Shown: one piece after another, positions 21,571-31,868 of the stretch | Position numbering within the stretch: the stretch's first letter is position 1 | Layout: each line of letters opens with the position of its first letter | Assembly (NCBI GenBank): GCA_002900995.3 | Contig: CM035315.1 | Location: 2,671,780-2,735,779, forward strand | DNA from: Ganoderma boninense | Lineage: Eukaryota; Basidiomycota; Agaricomycetes; Polyporales; Polyporaceae | DNA: 64,000 nucleotides | Direction of reading: 5' to 3' | Position numbers and translations under genes: made by a program | Notes under the pieces: generated by a model | The model's database searches: none | The model's input: the letters and a program-made list of their open reading frames with translations, nothing else | What the model was told of the DNA's origin: nothing

Positions 21571-24500
21571 ATGCAGTTTTCGTCCCCTCGCCTTGTTGTT
21601 TTGCCAGTGCATCGCGCGCCACGTCATCGCCCAGGCCCCTCGTTGCCACGTCACCACATCGTGCCCATAGCTCTCAGTATGTCATTCATGCCTTCCTACT
21701 CCTTCTGTGCCACCCCCATCCTCTCCAAGCCCCAGTGCTTTGCCCAGTGCACTGCCAGCAAGAGGGCGCCCCCCCAGGCCTCCCAGGTTGTCCCCCAGCT
21801 CTCCCACATGTGCCAACGCAGGGATGTGGCTGTTGGGCCAACCTGCTTGTCATCTCATGCCGTTAGGCCAGATGACACCCCCCAGCACACTGCTGGGGTG
21901 GCCATGATCGGCCCTCACTGTCCCTCTGCCCTCCAGGTGTCCCCAGACCGCTCCTCTTCGCTCTCCAGCCCTGCTGCGACCATGTGGAACACAGACACGG
22001 GTGCATCGGCCCACATGACCCCCCACAGGCACTGGTTTCGCTCCTACTCGCCCCACAGCATCCCCATCCGCCTCGCCAACTCCCACATCGTCTACTCTGC
22101 GGGTATGGGCTCTGTGGTGTTCCAGCCGGCTGAGATGGACGGAGTTTTGCCCCCTGCCATCGTCCTGCATGATGTCCTGCATGTCCCTGCCCTGGCCAGC
22201 AACCTCCTGTCGATTTTCCACCTCACCCGGGAGAAGGGCTACTCTGTCGAGCTCTCTGCGTCGTCTGTGCTCTTCTACCACCAGGGGCAGCTGCGCTTCG
22301 AGGCCCAGGTCAACGAGCACAATGTCGGCTACCTCCTTGGCCACACCCTCTCCCAGTCCAAGTCTGCCATGTCTGCCTCCACCACCTGTGATGAGGACCT
22401 CGCCCTGTGGCACCAGCGCTGCTCCCATGTCAATCTCGACGATCTGCGCTCTGTGGTCAACAAGGAGCTTGTCAAGGGCCTCACCATCCGCTCCAAGCGT
22501 GCCCCCAGTGCTATCTGCGAGCCCTGCCTGGCTGGCAAGCTCAACCGCCACTCCATCCCTCGTTTCGCCTCCAGACAGTTTGTTCACCTTGCCCTGGTGC
22601 ACACAGACCTCAAGGGCAAGCTCGCTGTGCCCACGCCCGAGGGCTACCTCTACTGGATGGTGTTTGTCGACGATGCGACACGTTTCTGGGCCCTGGCCTA
22701 CCTCAAGCGCAAGAGCGACGCATTTGCAGCCTTCAAAGCGTACAAGGCATATGCTGAGAACTGCCTGGGCCTGCGCATCAAGGCCACACGGGACGACAAG
22801 GGCGGCGAGTACATGGGCCAGGAGTTCATCGACTTCTGCGCTGAGCACGGCATCCACAGGCAGCACACTGAGCCGGACGAGCCCCACCAGAACGGCGTTG
22901 CAGAGCGAGCCAACAGGACAACATCTGAGGGCGCCACTGCCCTGCTTGCCCAGTCCAAGCTGCCCCCTTCGTTCTGGTGCCATGCTGTCTCTACCTTTGT
23001 CCACACGCGCAACCGCATGCCCACCTCTGCGCTCGACGGCGGCATTCCCTACACGGCCTGGAAGGGCGACGGGCGCAAGCCTGATGTGTCCTATTTCCGC
23101 GTTTTTGGCTGCCTGGCCTACGTGCTCATCCGCAAGAAGGACCGCAAGGCGCTGCAGCCCCACACGCGCAAGTGCATCTTCATCGGCTACCCGGATGGCA
23201 CCAAGGCCTGGCGGTTCTGGGACCCTGCAGCAAAGAAGGTGATTGTCTCATCTCATGCAGTGTTTGACGAGCAGTGCTTCCCTGGCAACTCGCCCTTCAT
23301 CAATGTGTTTGGCCTGCCCCTCGACGATGTGAATGTCCCTGGAGGCCCTGACGATGCAGCACCACCAGACGACGGTGTGCCAGGAGTGCCAGAGCTGCAT
23401 GACCAGGGGAGAGATGACGACTATGATGATCCTGCACCTCCTGCGCCTCCAGCACCTCCAGCTCCTCCTGCGCCTCCTGCGCCTCCTGCACCACAGCCTG
23501 CGCCTCTACCACCTCGCCAGCCGTCTCCCGCTCAATCACCTTCACCACCAGACTCTCCACCACCTGCACAACATCCTGCACCACCTGCGCAACTCCCTGC
23601 TCGTTCACCATCACCTCCAGCTCGTTCACCAACGCCTCCACCTGCTCGGCCACCTCCTGCACCAGTCGCTCGCCCCGTTGCTCCATCTGCGCACCAGCAA
23701 GCACAAAACCCAGGTTTCAGGCCCTATCCAGCTCTTGCTCGCAAGCAGCTCCCCTCACGTGCCTCTTGCCCCCAAGGCTCCCTCAACGAGCGTGCCCTTG
23801 AACGCCAGAACCTCGTGCCTCAGTGTCTCCGCATTCGCTCTGTATCCCCTACTCCTACTCCTGCTCCGTCTCCTCAGCCTGAACGCTCCTCATCGCCCGA
23901 TCCACTCATTGAGGCTCCAGTTGATGCACCAGCTGCTCCTGGCCTTAATCGAGCATTCCCCAACCGTCCACGCTCTCCCCCGCCGAGTCCCACATCCTCA
24001 GACGACGAGCTGGACCTCATAGGTCGAGGGGACAGCAGCGATGAGGACGCACTCAATGCAATGCTGGCAGGCCTCGATGACGTGTACTCTGACCCCCTGG
24101 TTGACTACCTGTCCTACGACGAAGCCCTAGACGTCGCATTCGAGTCAGTGGTCGAGCAGGCGTCAAAGGCCAGCCAAGAGCACTTTGGAGAGCCCAGGTC
24201 GATGTCTGAGGTCATGGCACTCAAGCCTGAGGAGCGCAACAAGTGGCTCAAGGTGGCTCAGGAAGAGCTGCAGTCCCTCATTGAGAACGGCACCTTTGAT
24301 CTCGTCCTCCTGCCCCCAGGTCGCAAGGCCATTGGCTCCCGCTGGGTGTTCCGGGTCAAGCGCAATGCTGACGGCTCTATCGAACGCTACAAGGGCAGAC
24401 TGGTGGCCAAGGGGTTCTCACAGCGCCCCGGCTTCGAGTACAACGAGACCTTCGCTCCTACGCCCAAGTGGGCCTCAATCCGCGCCATCCTCGCCATTGC

Positions 24501-25755
24501 AGCCCTCGAGGACCTCGAGCTCGAGTCGGTCGACATCTCCTCTGCCTACCTCAACGGTGAGCTCAAGGAGGAGGTGTACATGCGCCAGCCAGACGGGTTT
24601 GAGGAGAAGACTCCGCAGTGGGTGTGGCGCCTTCGCAAGGCCCTCTATGGCCTCAAGCAGGCTGGCCGCTGCTGGCACGAGAAGCTCGATGAGGTGCTCA
24701 CCAAGCTGGGCTTTGAACGCCTCACCTGCGAGCACAGTGTCTGGGTGTACCTGCGCGATGGTGTGCGTCTCATCATCCCTGTCTTCGTCGACGACATCAC
24801 CATTGCAGGCAAGGACAAGGCAGCAATCCAGCGAGTCAAGGACGACCTGTGCAAGCACTTCAAGCTGCGAGACCTGGGCCCCACATCGTGGCTGCTGGGT
24901 GTGCAGATTGAGCGCAACCGCTCGCAGCGATCCCTGTCTATCTCGCAGCGCCAGTACTCCCTGGACATCCTTGAGCGATATGGCTTCTCCAACTGCGACC
25001 CAGTCAGCACTCCCATGGACCCTGGCCTCCGCCTCAGCGCAGACATGGCTCCCACGTCGCCTGCAGACATCCGTGCGATGCAGGACATCCCCTACAGCCA
25101 GGCCGTCGGCTCTTTGTTTTATCTTGCAGTGGCCACCCGTCCAGACATCGCTCGCACTGTGGGCAACCTTGCCTGCTTCTCGCAGCACCCTGGTATGGCA
25201 CACTGGAAGGCAGTCAAGCACCTGTTTCGCTACATCAAGGGCACCCTCGACTACAAGCTCACCTATGCTCCCTCGCCAGAGTCAGAGCTGTTCACCTCCT
25301 ACACCGACGCAGACCACGCTGGCTGCCCTGACACTGGCCGCTCCACCTCTGGCTATGTGATCAAGATGGGCACTGGGGCCATCTCCTGGTCGAGTCGCCT
25401 CCAGTCCCTCGTCGCCCTGTCCACCACAGAGGCCGAGTTCATCGCTGCAGTGTCGTGTGGGCAGGAGATGCTCTGGCTGCGCAATCTGCTCACTGAGTTT
25501 GGCTACAGCATCTCCTCTGCCTCTCGCATGCGCATCGACAACCTCTCTGCACTCTCTGTGGCGAAGAACCCAGAGCACCATGGGCGGATGAAGCACCTGG
25601 ACCTGCGCTTCTACTGGCTGCGGGATGAGGTGGCCAAGGGGCGCATTGAGGTGGTGCACCTGCGCACGTCACACATGCCTGCTGACATCCTGACCAAGTC
25701 GCTGCCCAAGCCCAAAGTGCTTGAGATGGTGAAGATGCTTGGATTGGGGACTTGA
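21571..25755 (+). CDS. Copia polyprotein, 1394 aa, without a recognisable Gag
   Basis: Aspartic protease near residue 140 (WNTDTGASAHM). GAG-pre-integrase domain (LWHQRCSHVNLDDL, then CEPCLAGKLNRHS) near 280-330. Integrase core with D (LVHTDLKG), D (RDDKGGEYMG) and E (HQNGVAERANRTT). Then a Pro-rich linker of about 200 residues (PAPPAP repeats), reverse transcriptase (SRWVFRVKRNADGSIERYKG, FVDDITIAG) and RNase H (YTDADHAGCPD, LSTTEAEFIAA). It ends VKMLGLGT just before the purine tract. Only about 135 residues precede the protease, and no Gag is visible. A C-x4-L-x4-C-like remnant (FCATPILSKPQC) sits where a zinc knuckle would be, with its first Cys and its His replaced. The frame is fully open. 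Upstream ATGs are also possible starts, so the exact start is uncertain. Confidence 0.9.
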   Translation: MQFSSPRLVVLPVHRAPRHRPGPSLPRHHIVPIALSMSFMPSYSFCATPILSKPQCFAQCTASKRAPPQASQVVPQLSHMCQRRDVAVGPTCLSSHAVRPDDTPQHTAGVAMIGPHCPSALQVSPDRSSSLSSPAATMWNTDTGASAHMTPHRHWFRSYSPHSIPIRLANSHIVYSAGMGSVVFQPAEMDGVLPPAIVLHDVLHVPALASNLLSIFHLTREKGYSVELSASSVLFYHQGQLRFEAQVNEHNVGYLLGHTLSQSKSAMSASTTCDEDLALWHQRCSHVNLDDLRSVVNKELVKGLTIRSKRAPSAICEPCLAGKLNRHSIPRFASRQFVHLALVHTDLKGKLAVPTPEGYLYWMVFVDDATRFWALAYLKRKSDAFAAFKAYKAYAENCLGLRIKATRDDKGGEYMGQEFIDFCAEHGIHRQHTEPDEPHQNGVAERANRTTSEGATALLAQSKLPPSFWCHAVSTFVHTRNRMPTSALDGGIPYTAWKGDGRKPDVSYFRVFGCLAYVLIRKKDRKALQPHTRKCIFIGYPDGTKAWRFWDPAAKKVIVSSHAVFDEQCFPGNSPFINVFGLPLDDVNVPGGPDDAAPPDDGVPGVPELHDQGRDDDYDDPAPPAPPAPPAPPAPPAPPAPQPAPLPPRQPSPAQSPSPPDSPPPAQHPAPPAQLPARSPSPPARSPTPPPARPPPAPVARPVAPSAHQQAQNPGFRPYPALARKQLPSRASCPQGSLNERALERQNLVPQCLRIRSVSPTPTPAPSPQPERSSSPDPLIEAPVDAPAAPGLNRAFPNRPRSPPPSPTSSDDELDLIGRGDSSDEDALNAMLAGLDDVYSDPLVDYLSYDEALDVAFESVVEQASKASQEHFGEPRSMSEVMALKPEERNKWLKVAQEELQSLIENGTFDLVLLPPGRKAIGSRWVFRVKRNADGSIERYKGRLVAKGFSQRPGFEYNETFAPTPKWASIRAILAIAALEDLELESVDISSAYLNGELKEEVYMRQPDGFEEKTPQWVWRLRKALYGLKQAGRCWHEKLDEVLTKLGFERLTCEHSVWVYLRDGVRLIIPVFVDDITIAGKDKAAIQRVKDDLCKHFKLRDLGPTSWLLGVQIERNRSQRSLSISQRQYSLDILERYGFSNCDPVSTPMDPGLRLSADMAPTSPADIRAMQDIPYSQAVGSLFYLAVATRPDIARTVGNLACFSQHPGMAHWKAVKHLFRYIKGTLDYKLTYAPSPESELFTSYTDADHAGCPDTGRSTSGYVIKMGTGAISWSSRLQSLVALSTTEAEFIAAVSCGQEMLWLRNLLTEFGYSISSASRMRIDNLSALSVAKNPEHHGRMKHLDLRFYWLRDEVAKGRIEVVHLRTSHMPADILTKSLPKPKVLEMVKMLGLGT

Positions 25756-25770
25756 GTGATCAGGGGAGAG

Positions 25771-26202
25771 TGTTGAAGTCGGTGCTGTAGCGCCCGCAGT
25801 TTTGATCGCACCAAGTCCGCGATCGCACCGTACGTACATTGCAGTGTCCCCTACCTGGGTCCTGGGGCATTTTTCGTTTCGTTAGAATAGCACATCCCAT
25901 AGAGTTACAACATCGTCTTCATTAGAGGCTCCAACTAGCTTAGATCTGCATCCTGCTCTACTTTACACTGTACAGTCTGCAATTCTTGTCCTCTGGGCGC
26001 CATAACGGCGCCAGTAGCACAGCGTTACATACTCTACCTAGCACATGCTCCATGAGCTGTATCGACGCCTCTGTCAGGCTCTGTGTCCTTAGACTTTACA
26101 GAGCTTGACACAGGTGAGTAGCATACTTTAGTTTCCTGCAATACAGACTTTACAGAGCTTGACACCGGCCATTGTGACGTCCTGAGGGCCACTGCAGCCA
26201 AT
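25771..26202 (+). repeat. 3' LTR of copia copy 1
   Basis: Starts TGTTGAAGTCGG. It carries a 7-bp extra segment (CCTGGGTCCTGGGGC) absent from the 5' LTR but present in the LTR at 9983. It ends CCAATA instead of CCAACA, directly against hAT transposase sequence. Confidence 0.9.
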
Positions 26203-27593
26203 ATCTGTTGACAACACTGTTCAAGCCCAAGAAAGGCGGGCGAGTGACCTACTTGCACCGCAACTTCAACAAAATGGAGACACGCATAGAGATCGTCCGC
26301 TGTGTTTGTGAGTACGCGCAACCTTTTAATATCGTGAAGGATCGTGGGTTCTTGATGCTCATGAAGACTGGCCGGCCTGGGTACTATGTCCCCAGTCCTT
26401 CCACCGTCTCGTGTGACATGAAAACCGTCCTTGCGCGATCGCGCAACCGGATTGCAAAGCTGCTGCAGGTATGTGATTAGTGACTGGGGCCTCGCACACT
26501 GAAAATGAGCATACATACCTCTAGGACTACGAGGGGAAGCTGAACTTCACGATGGATGCTTGGACGTCCCCAAATTACCACGCATTTGTCGCCCTCTGTG
26601 TTCATCTTGAGCATCACAGCGAGCCTCTCTCTTTCCTCCTCGATGTTGTCGAGGTCGCGTGCTCACATACTGGTGTCAATCTCGCGCAGGCCTTCGCGGA
26701 CGTCCTGAAGGAATTTGGCATCAAAGCGAATGTTAGTAACCATCTCCAGAGGCTCGCACGCGGGGTAGACTCACATACTCTGCATCCAGTGCAAGGGGGT
26801 CACCTGCGATAACACGTCAAACAATGCGACAATGATCGATGAGCTTGAGGAGCTTCTCCTGGGCTTTGACGGGCTGCAGGGATGGGTGCAATGCTTCTTG
26901 CATGTCATGAGCCTGGTGGCCAAGATGTTGATCGGGAGTATCGAGGTGCACCCAGACAAGGAGGTCGCTTAGATGGAGAAGGAGGAGAAGGAGTTGTTGG
27001 CGCTCGCCAAGGATCTTGTGGAGGCTGAGAGGGTGGCCGCTGCCCAAAGTCCAGCCAAGAAGGCTGCAATAGGAGATGAAGACAGCGTGAGTGGAGAAGA
27101 CGATGACACCAGCGACGAAGTCGACATGATGGCTGAGCTCTCGCTGGCTGAGTGCAAGAAGTTTCAAAACGAGGTCCGCCCAATTCGACTGGCACTAACA
27201 AAGGTAAGTGGTTAAGAAATGTTCAACTGCTCAGGTGAAGAAAGGACTCACCATTGTGCAATCCCTAGATCCGGACACTGGGCTTCAAAATAATCAACTC
27301 GACCACAAAGCTCCTCCCTGCCTGGAGAGCTGCATGCGAGGAGCACAGTCTTCCGGTTAGACTACTTCCCAGAGATGTGTGAACCCGATAGAACTCGACT
27401 TACAATATGTTGTCCTTCACTGTCGACTACCACGCGGTGGTGGATGAGATAATGATGAAGCCTGGGCACGGGTTGTGGGCATACGAGCTGAGCCCAGAGG
27501 TGTGGACACTGCTGCGGCAGATTCATCAGGTCCTTAAGGTTCGTGCACCATTCTCCATCTGAATTGTACTGGGAACTTACTTTGGTGAACTTA

Positions 27594-27710
27594 CTTTCAA
27601 TCCCCATGGCCATCTACGGTGCTCTCTCTTGCCCAACCTCCCCCTTTTGGCCTATCACCACGGCCATCCACGGCGCTCTCTATTCACCCAACCTCCTCCC
27701 TTTGGCTGCA
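27594..27710. repeat. Imperfect tandem duplication, about 57 bp x 2
   Basis: GGCCATCTACGGTGCTCTCTC.. and GGCCATCCACGGCGCTCTCTA.. repeat, each ending in CAACCTCC(C)CCTTTGGC. It lies in the intron of the hAT pseudogene, just left of the MITE. Confidence 0.7.
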
Positions 27711-27715
27711 CACTA

Positions 27716-28161
27716 TAAGGCTGAGCACAGATCCAGCTCACTTTGCAGATTGATCTGCAAAATCCGGAGCTGTATCCGCAATGAGCTATATCCGTAGATC
27801 CAGCTCATTGCAGCTCCAGATCGCTGCAGCTCCAGATCAAGGCAATAGGAAAAATCTAGGTGATCCACAAATTGACAAAGTTGTAAACTAGACCCTTTGA
27901 ACACCTTCATGCATGAGAATTCTGTATGTTTAGCAGTATTTAGGCAATAAAAGTAGTTAGACAACAAGATATATGTCAGAAACATATGATCTTTGCAAAA
28001 AACCTGTGGATTATCTGTGATCCGGATCCATTTGATCCAGATCTGCACTGATCCGGAGCCATAGATCATGATCCACACAGCTCTGGATCAAGCCTTAAAA
28101 ATGCCTTTGATCCGTGGATTCAGCTCTGGATCAGCCATGGATCGAGCCATGCTCAGCCTTA
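27716..28161. mobile_element. hAT-type MITE, second family (446 bp)
   Basis: Ends TAAGGCTGAGCAC and inverse (GTGCTCAGCCTTA-like ATGCTCAGCCTTA), flanked by an exact 8-bp duplication GCACACTA (27708-27715 and 28162-28169). It shares terminal bases with the elements at 25 and 3798, but its body differs: short repeats of GATCCAGCTC, GGATCC and GCTCCAGATC fill both arms. It lies in an intron of the hAT transposase pseudogene between CTTAAG^GTTCGT and ..GAACTAG^. Confidence 0.92.
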
Positions 28162-28603
28162 GCACACTACGAACTAGGTTTTCAAATGCGTGACTCTGTA
28201 TTTCTCTCGTGACAATGCACCCTACCTCACCGATGTGATCCCTGCTATGGATTATATCGACCACAAGCTCACTGATGCCGCGCTCCAGGAGGAGAAGTAC
28301 CACGCCGCCATCCGGGTGGCCTGCAACTTGGCCAAGCACATGCTCAACTGGTACTATTCCCTCACGGACCTTTCCATCACGTACCGCATTGCCATGGGTG
28401 AGTGCTGATGTTCTCTCACTAACGGGTGGTTAATCCTGTCTTGCTCACTAGTCTGCCCTTCTCAGTCCTCCATCCCCAGCACAAGCTCAAGTACTTCAAG
28501 CACCTGAAGTGGACAAAAAAATGGCAGGAGACCGCCCGTGAAATTGTCGAGGCTGAGTATGCGGCCAACTATGCCGGACTTGAAGACGACAAGGGCGCAC
28601 CTG

Positions 28604-29029
28604 TGTTGGCTGCAGTGGCCCTCAGGACGTCACAATGGCCGGTGTCAAGCTCTGTAAAGTCTATATTGCTGGAAACTAAGATATGCTGCTCACCTGTGTC
28701 AAGCTCTGTAAAGTCTAAGGACACAGAGCCTGACAGAGGCGTCGATACAGCTCATGGAGCATGTGCTAGGTAGAGTATGTAACGCTGTGCTACTAGCACC
28801 GTTATGGCACCCAGGGAGCGAGAATTGCAGACTGTACAGTGTAAAGTAGAGCAGGATGCAGATCTAAGCTAGTTGGAGCCTCTAATGAAGACAATGTTGT
28901 AACTCTATGGGGTGTGCTACTCTAATGAAATGAAACATACCCCAGGTAGAGGACGATGCAATGTACGTATGGTGCGATCGTGGACTTGGTGCAATCAAAA
29001 CTGCGGGCGCTACAGCACCGACTTCAACA
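28604..29029 (-). mobile_element. Solo copia LTR (426 bp)
   Basis: Reverse-complement LTR flanked by the exact 5-bp duplication ACCTG (28599-28603 and 29030-29034). It splits the C-terminal coding part of the hAT transposase remnant. Confidence 0.94.
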
Positions 29030-29284
29030 ACCTGAGCCCAGCGAGCTCTCATCCGTCTGAGATGGCTCGCCACCTCCCGAGACCGATGACGATGAGGCTG
29101 CATGGGCTGATGATTCTTCCGACTCAGATGATGACGTACGTTTCTTTTTCTTTGACACTCTCAGTGTATACACACTCACAAGCCGGGTTTAAGGACGTGT
29201 TCCAAGTGCTCATCATCCACGCTGCCTCTCAAAGAGAGGACATAGGTGATGAGCTACAGCACTACCTCAACGCTTCCACCCAGA

Positions 29285-29331
29285 TGGTTAATTGTTAACT
29301 GCCGTGTTAATTGTAACCATGGTCAGCCTTA
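29285..29331. mobile_element. Terminal fragment of a MITE of the 25-714 family
   Basis: GGTTAATTGTTAACTGCC.. up to CATGGTCAGCCTTA is the inverted terminal 46 bp of the first MITE family. The rest is missing. It marks the point where the hAT transposase remnant stops. Confidence 0.7.
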
Positions 29332-29385
29332 GGTATGAGTAACTATCAAGCCTTCTATTGATGGCTCAATGGTGTCCTCAATTGG

Positions 29386-30036
29386 ATGTGCGCATACAAT
29401 TTGTGTGGTCCTGAAGCTGACTTTCACTGTCTGTGTTACCTTTGCCAGCACCTAGTTAAAGATGCTAAGGAATGGTATGTGCGGCGAGAGGTTAACCACC
29501 CATCAATTAAAAGTGTGCCAAGCTTCAAGGATGCAATTTGCATAATGCACACCAAATTCATTCATTCAAACATGGCCGCAAAGGCTATGGAAGCCTTTGC
29601 ACGGTGTGCTTACTCACACCACAGTGGAGTACAAAAGTTTGCTGAAGACTTGAAGCAACGCACAGCTGAGATGGTCAAACATCCCAGCCAGTACGAAATG
29701 CAAATGTGTTTATTCAATGGGCTCCCAGATCTGATGATTAAAGATCTGCAAGTCTACAGGGGGATATCGCCAGAATATTGCAACTGGGAAACCATCCTTG
29801 AACATGCACGGAAGCTCAAGGAAGCATACTGTCCCAATAACATGGTGGCCTCCCAATCTGCTAGTATGCACCGTGACCAGCTGTATAGTGAACACTGTCA
29901 GAATGACCATGACCGCTCACATGGCTGGGGAGGCTCGCAGTATGAGTTGGAACCTCACTCCACTTGTTCAAAAGGTGAACCAGAGGGAGAGGACAAGGAT
30001 GAGGGCTCAGAAATCTTGCGAGCACACACAATGTGA
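29386..30036 (+). pseudogene. Retrotransposon gag-like relic (different gypsy family)
   Basis: A 216-codon open frame resembles the retrotransposon Gag domain of Ty3/gypsy elements: DAKEWYVRREVN, then FKDAICIMHTKFI, AMEAFARCAY, GVQKFAEDLKQR, MCLFNGLPDLM, and WETILEHARKLKEAY. It is followed by an acidic tail. Start and end are not natural, and no LTR of this family is in the window. It differs from the Gag at 41335-42171, so a second gypsy lineage is represented. Confidence 0.65.
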
Positions 30037-30329
30037 ATCCTAGAACAGGAAAAATCAGTGTCAATGCAAGCCATGTGCCAGACCACAGTCAAAGAAGTCG
30101 AAGATGAAGATGTCACAGCTGAATGGCTGCGACACATGGAACGTGCTGAAATTGAAGACGGACAGACCACTGTCCGCCTCTAAGCTATGTGAACCACAGC
30201 CAAGCCCAAAAAGCCAATAGAATTCAGGTCTATGGTGTGACACAGGGACTCTGTCTCGAACACACAGCCAGACTGTGACCCCAGCAAGCAGGCTGTATTC
30301 AGCGCCATGGTCAAGATTGCAGGCGGGGG

Positions 30330-30680
30330 CTTGCGTATACTATGTTTGACTCCAGCACCACCACCAATGGCCTCATGCCCGAGCATTGCCACATTATGCA
30401 GGCACTGAAGGTCATGCTCAATGAGCAGGTGGTGCTACAACTCAGGTGCTTGGGTTCCTGATTCCAAATAAACTTTGGAACAAGAACCCCGGTGACCCAT
30501 GGGCTGCTCGAGAAGCTGGACACTTACTTTGACATTATAAATCTTGACAAATATGACTGCATGTTTGAAATGCTGTTCATAAATGAGCATGGCGTCGTTC
30601 TGAACTTCAAGCAGCACAAGATCATAATTGGAGGCCAATGGATTCAGGCCTTCACTCACAAGGAAGACACAGTGTTCTGA
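30330..30680 (+). pseudogene. Retropepsin-like relic
   Basis: Reading through one stop, the plus strand gives MFDSSTTTNGLM (in place of the DSG(A/T) active site of retroviral-type aspartic proteases), then GTRTPVTHGLLEKLDTYFDI, DKYDCMFEMLFINEHGVVLN and KQHKIIIGGQ. This order is that of gypsy proteases of Agaricomycetes. It lies 0.3 kb after the gag-like relic, so probably the same old element. The active-site Gly is lost and the frame is broken. Confidence 0.55.
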
Positions 30681-31868
30681 GCCAACTGTCATCAAACATG
30701 GAGCATGGACTACCTCTCACTTATGCTACCCTCAGACGACAAGGATAGTGAGGTCAGTATCCAACACCACAACATACTAACAAAAATAATAAAACAGAAA
30801 AAGAAACTGCAGCAAAACACCCATGATCTATGCACATTGACTGCGAGTACTTCACGTACTTGAGAATCAAGCCCACGCCATGTGACAGGAAGAGTGGCAT
30901 GCCTGGACTCGCACACTACAACATGATGGTGCCTCACTCCTCTCAAGGAGTAAGACACAACCAGTATGATTGTAAGGACTCATTTGGAGTAAACGAGATG
31001 ATGGAAAATAAAATAAAAAGGTACTTTTGGGACTCACCTGAAAATAACCCACAAAAACATGTTCCTTGACCACTGTCAGATGAGGACATCCCAGCTTTGA
31101 AAAAAAAAGGTAGATTGAGAAGGTCGCCAACTTGATTGGTGACATCCTGCTGGAACTCCCACCTATACAGGAAGTTAACCACTTGGTTGAAAGTGGGCCA
31201 TTACTTGCAGGTGACGATTGATGAGGAACAGTGGTTTTGATGACTTATATTGATGCTTTTATTATATAACAATAATGCTGTATGTACTAGCACTGCTCAC
31301 AAAATTGTTATATAGATAAGAAGACTGGCTGAATATCTTTTATGCTTCAATAGATCTTTGGATGTCATATTAACAATGTTGCCAATGTACTCTGTTTCTT
31401 CTCCCATTTCAAACCTATCATTATACCAGATTTCACCTAATTTGTCTACAATTTTGGCTACAAAGTGATTGAGAGCAAAGTATACAATTCCACACAATCT
31501 GTATAATTGTTGGTGACCTGGAATAGTTATTTGACTTTCTACTTCAATTTTTAGCTTGTAGACAATACATGATACAAACTTGGGAGCCTCTACATAACAT
31601 TAAGAGGCTTATAGCAGTTCAGGGACTAATACCTGCTGGATGAGTAAGTATGGTTACCACATCCTAACAGTATTGCATGCCACCCAGCAAAGCTGATCAC
31701 TTTGACAACGACATGCAAGGGCGCACCCAGAACATCAGGCCAGTGCTGCATGCAATCGACGATGAAGATGTGTGCAATGCTGTGGAGTGTACCCACCGGT
31801 GGAAGGCCACCAATGACACAACCAAGGGCAGCATCTAACCATTCAATTAAACTGGTATGTTTATTTGC
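30681..31868. other. AT-rich relic sequence, no gene recognised
   Basis: Low-GC, multiply stopped sequence between the protease relic and the gypsy LTR. It may hold further remains of the same element, but no domain can be read. Confidence 0.45.

Larger units (their letters stand above)
20993..26202 (+). mobile_element. Ty1/copia retrotransposon, long copy 1
   Basis: LTRs at 20993-21418 and 25771-26202 enclose one long open frame. A polypurine tract TCAGGGGAGAG (25760-25770) precedes the 3' LTR. The domain order protease, integrase, reverse transcriptase, RNase H is that of Ty1/copia (Pseudoviridae-type) elements. The 5-bp flanks differ (GTAAC left, TCTGT right) and the two LTRs differ by a 7-bp indel, so this copy looks recombinant rather than a clean insertion. 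Confidence 0.92.
26203..29284 (+). pseudogene. hAT-family transposase gene, decayed and interrupted
   Basis: Split coding remnants match a hAT transposase of the kind found in basidiomycetes: FKPKKGGRVTYLHRNF and IVKDRGFLMLMKTGRPGYYVPS (26220-26400), after an intron TMDAWTSPNYHAFVALCVHLEH with LLDVVEVACSHTG (26550-26690), QCFLHVMSLVAK (26890), an acidic linker, NSTYNMLSFTVDYHAVVDEI (27390-27450), YFSRDNAPYLTDVIPAMDYI and YYSLTDLSITYRIAM (28200-28400), VLHPQHKLKYFKHLKW (28470-28520), and a dimerisation-like DELQHYLNA (29250-29280). Stop codons at 26970-26972, 27380-27382 and 27389-27391 show decay. A MITE occupies an intron, a solo LTR splits the last part, and the 5' end is cut by copia copy 1. 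Host of nested insertions; cannot be active. Confidence 0.82.

Noticed and set aside
21850..23163. Long minus-strand open frames opposite the copia genes (also 24475-25221, 34599-35648)
   Set aside because: They are antisense shadows of GC-rich codons. The same shadow appears in both copies, has no start context, and its residues track the copia sense frame.
27545..27715. Separate gene with LSCPTSPFWPITTAIHGALY
   Set aside because: It lies in an intron of the hAT remnant and consists of a short tandem duplication.
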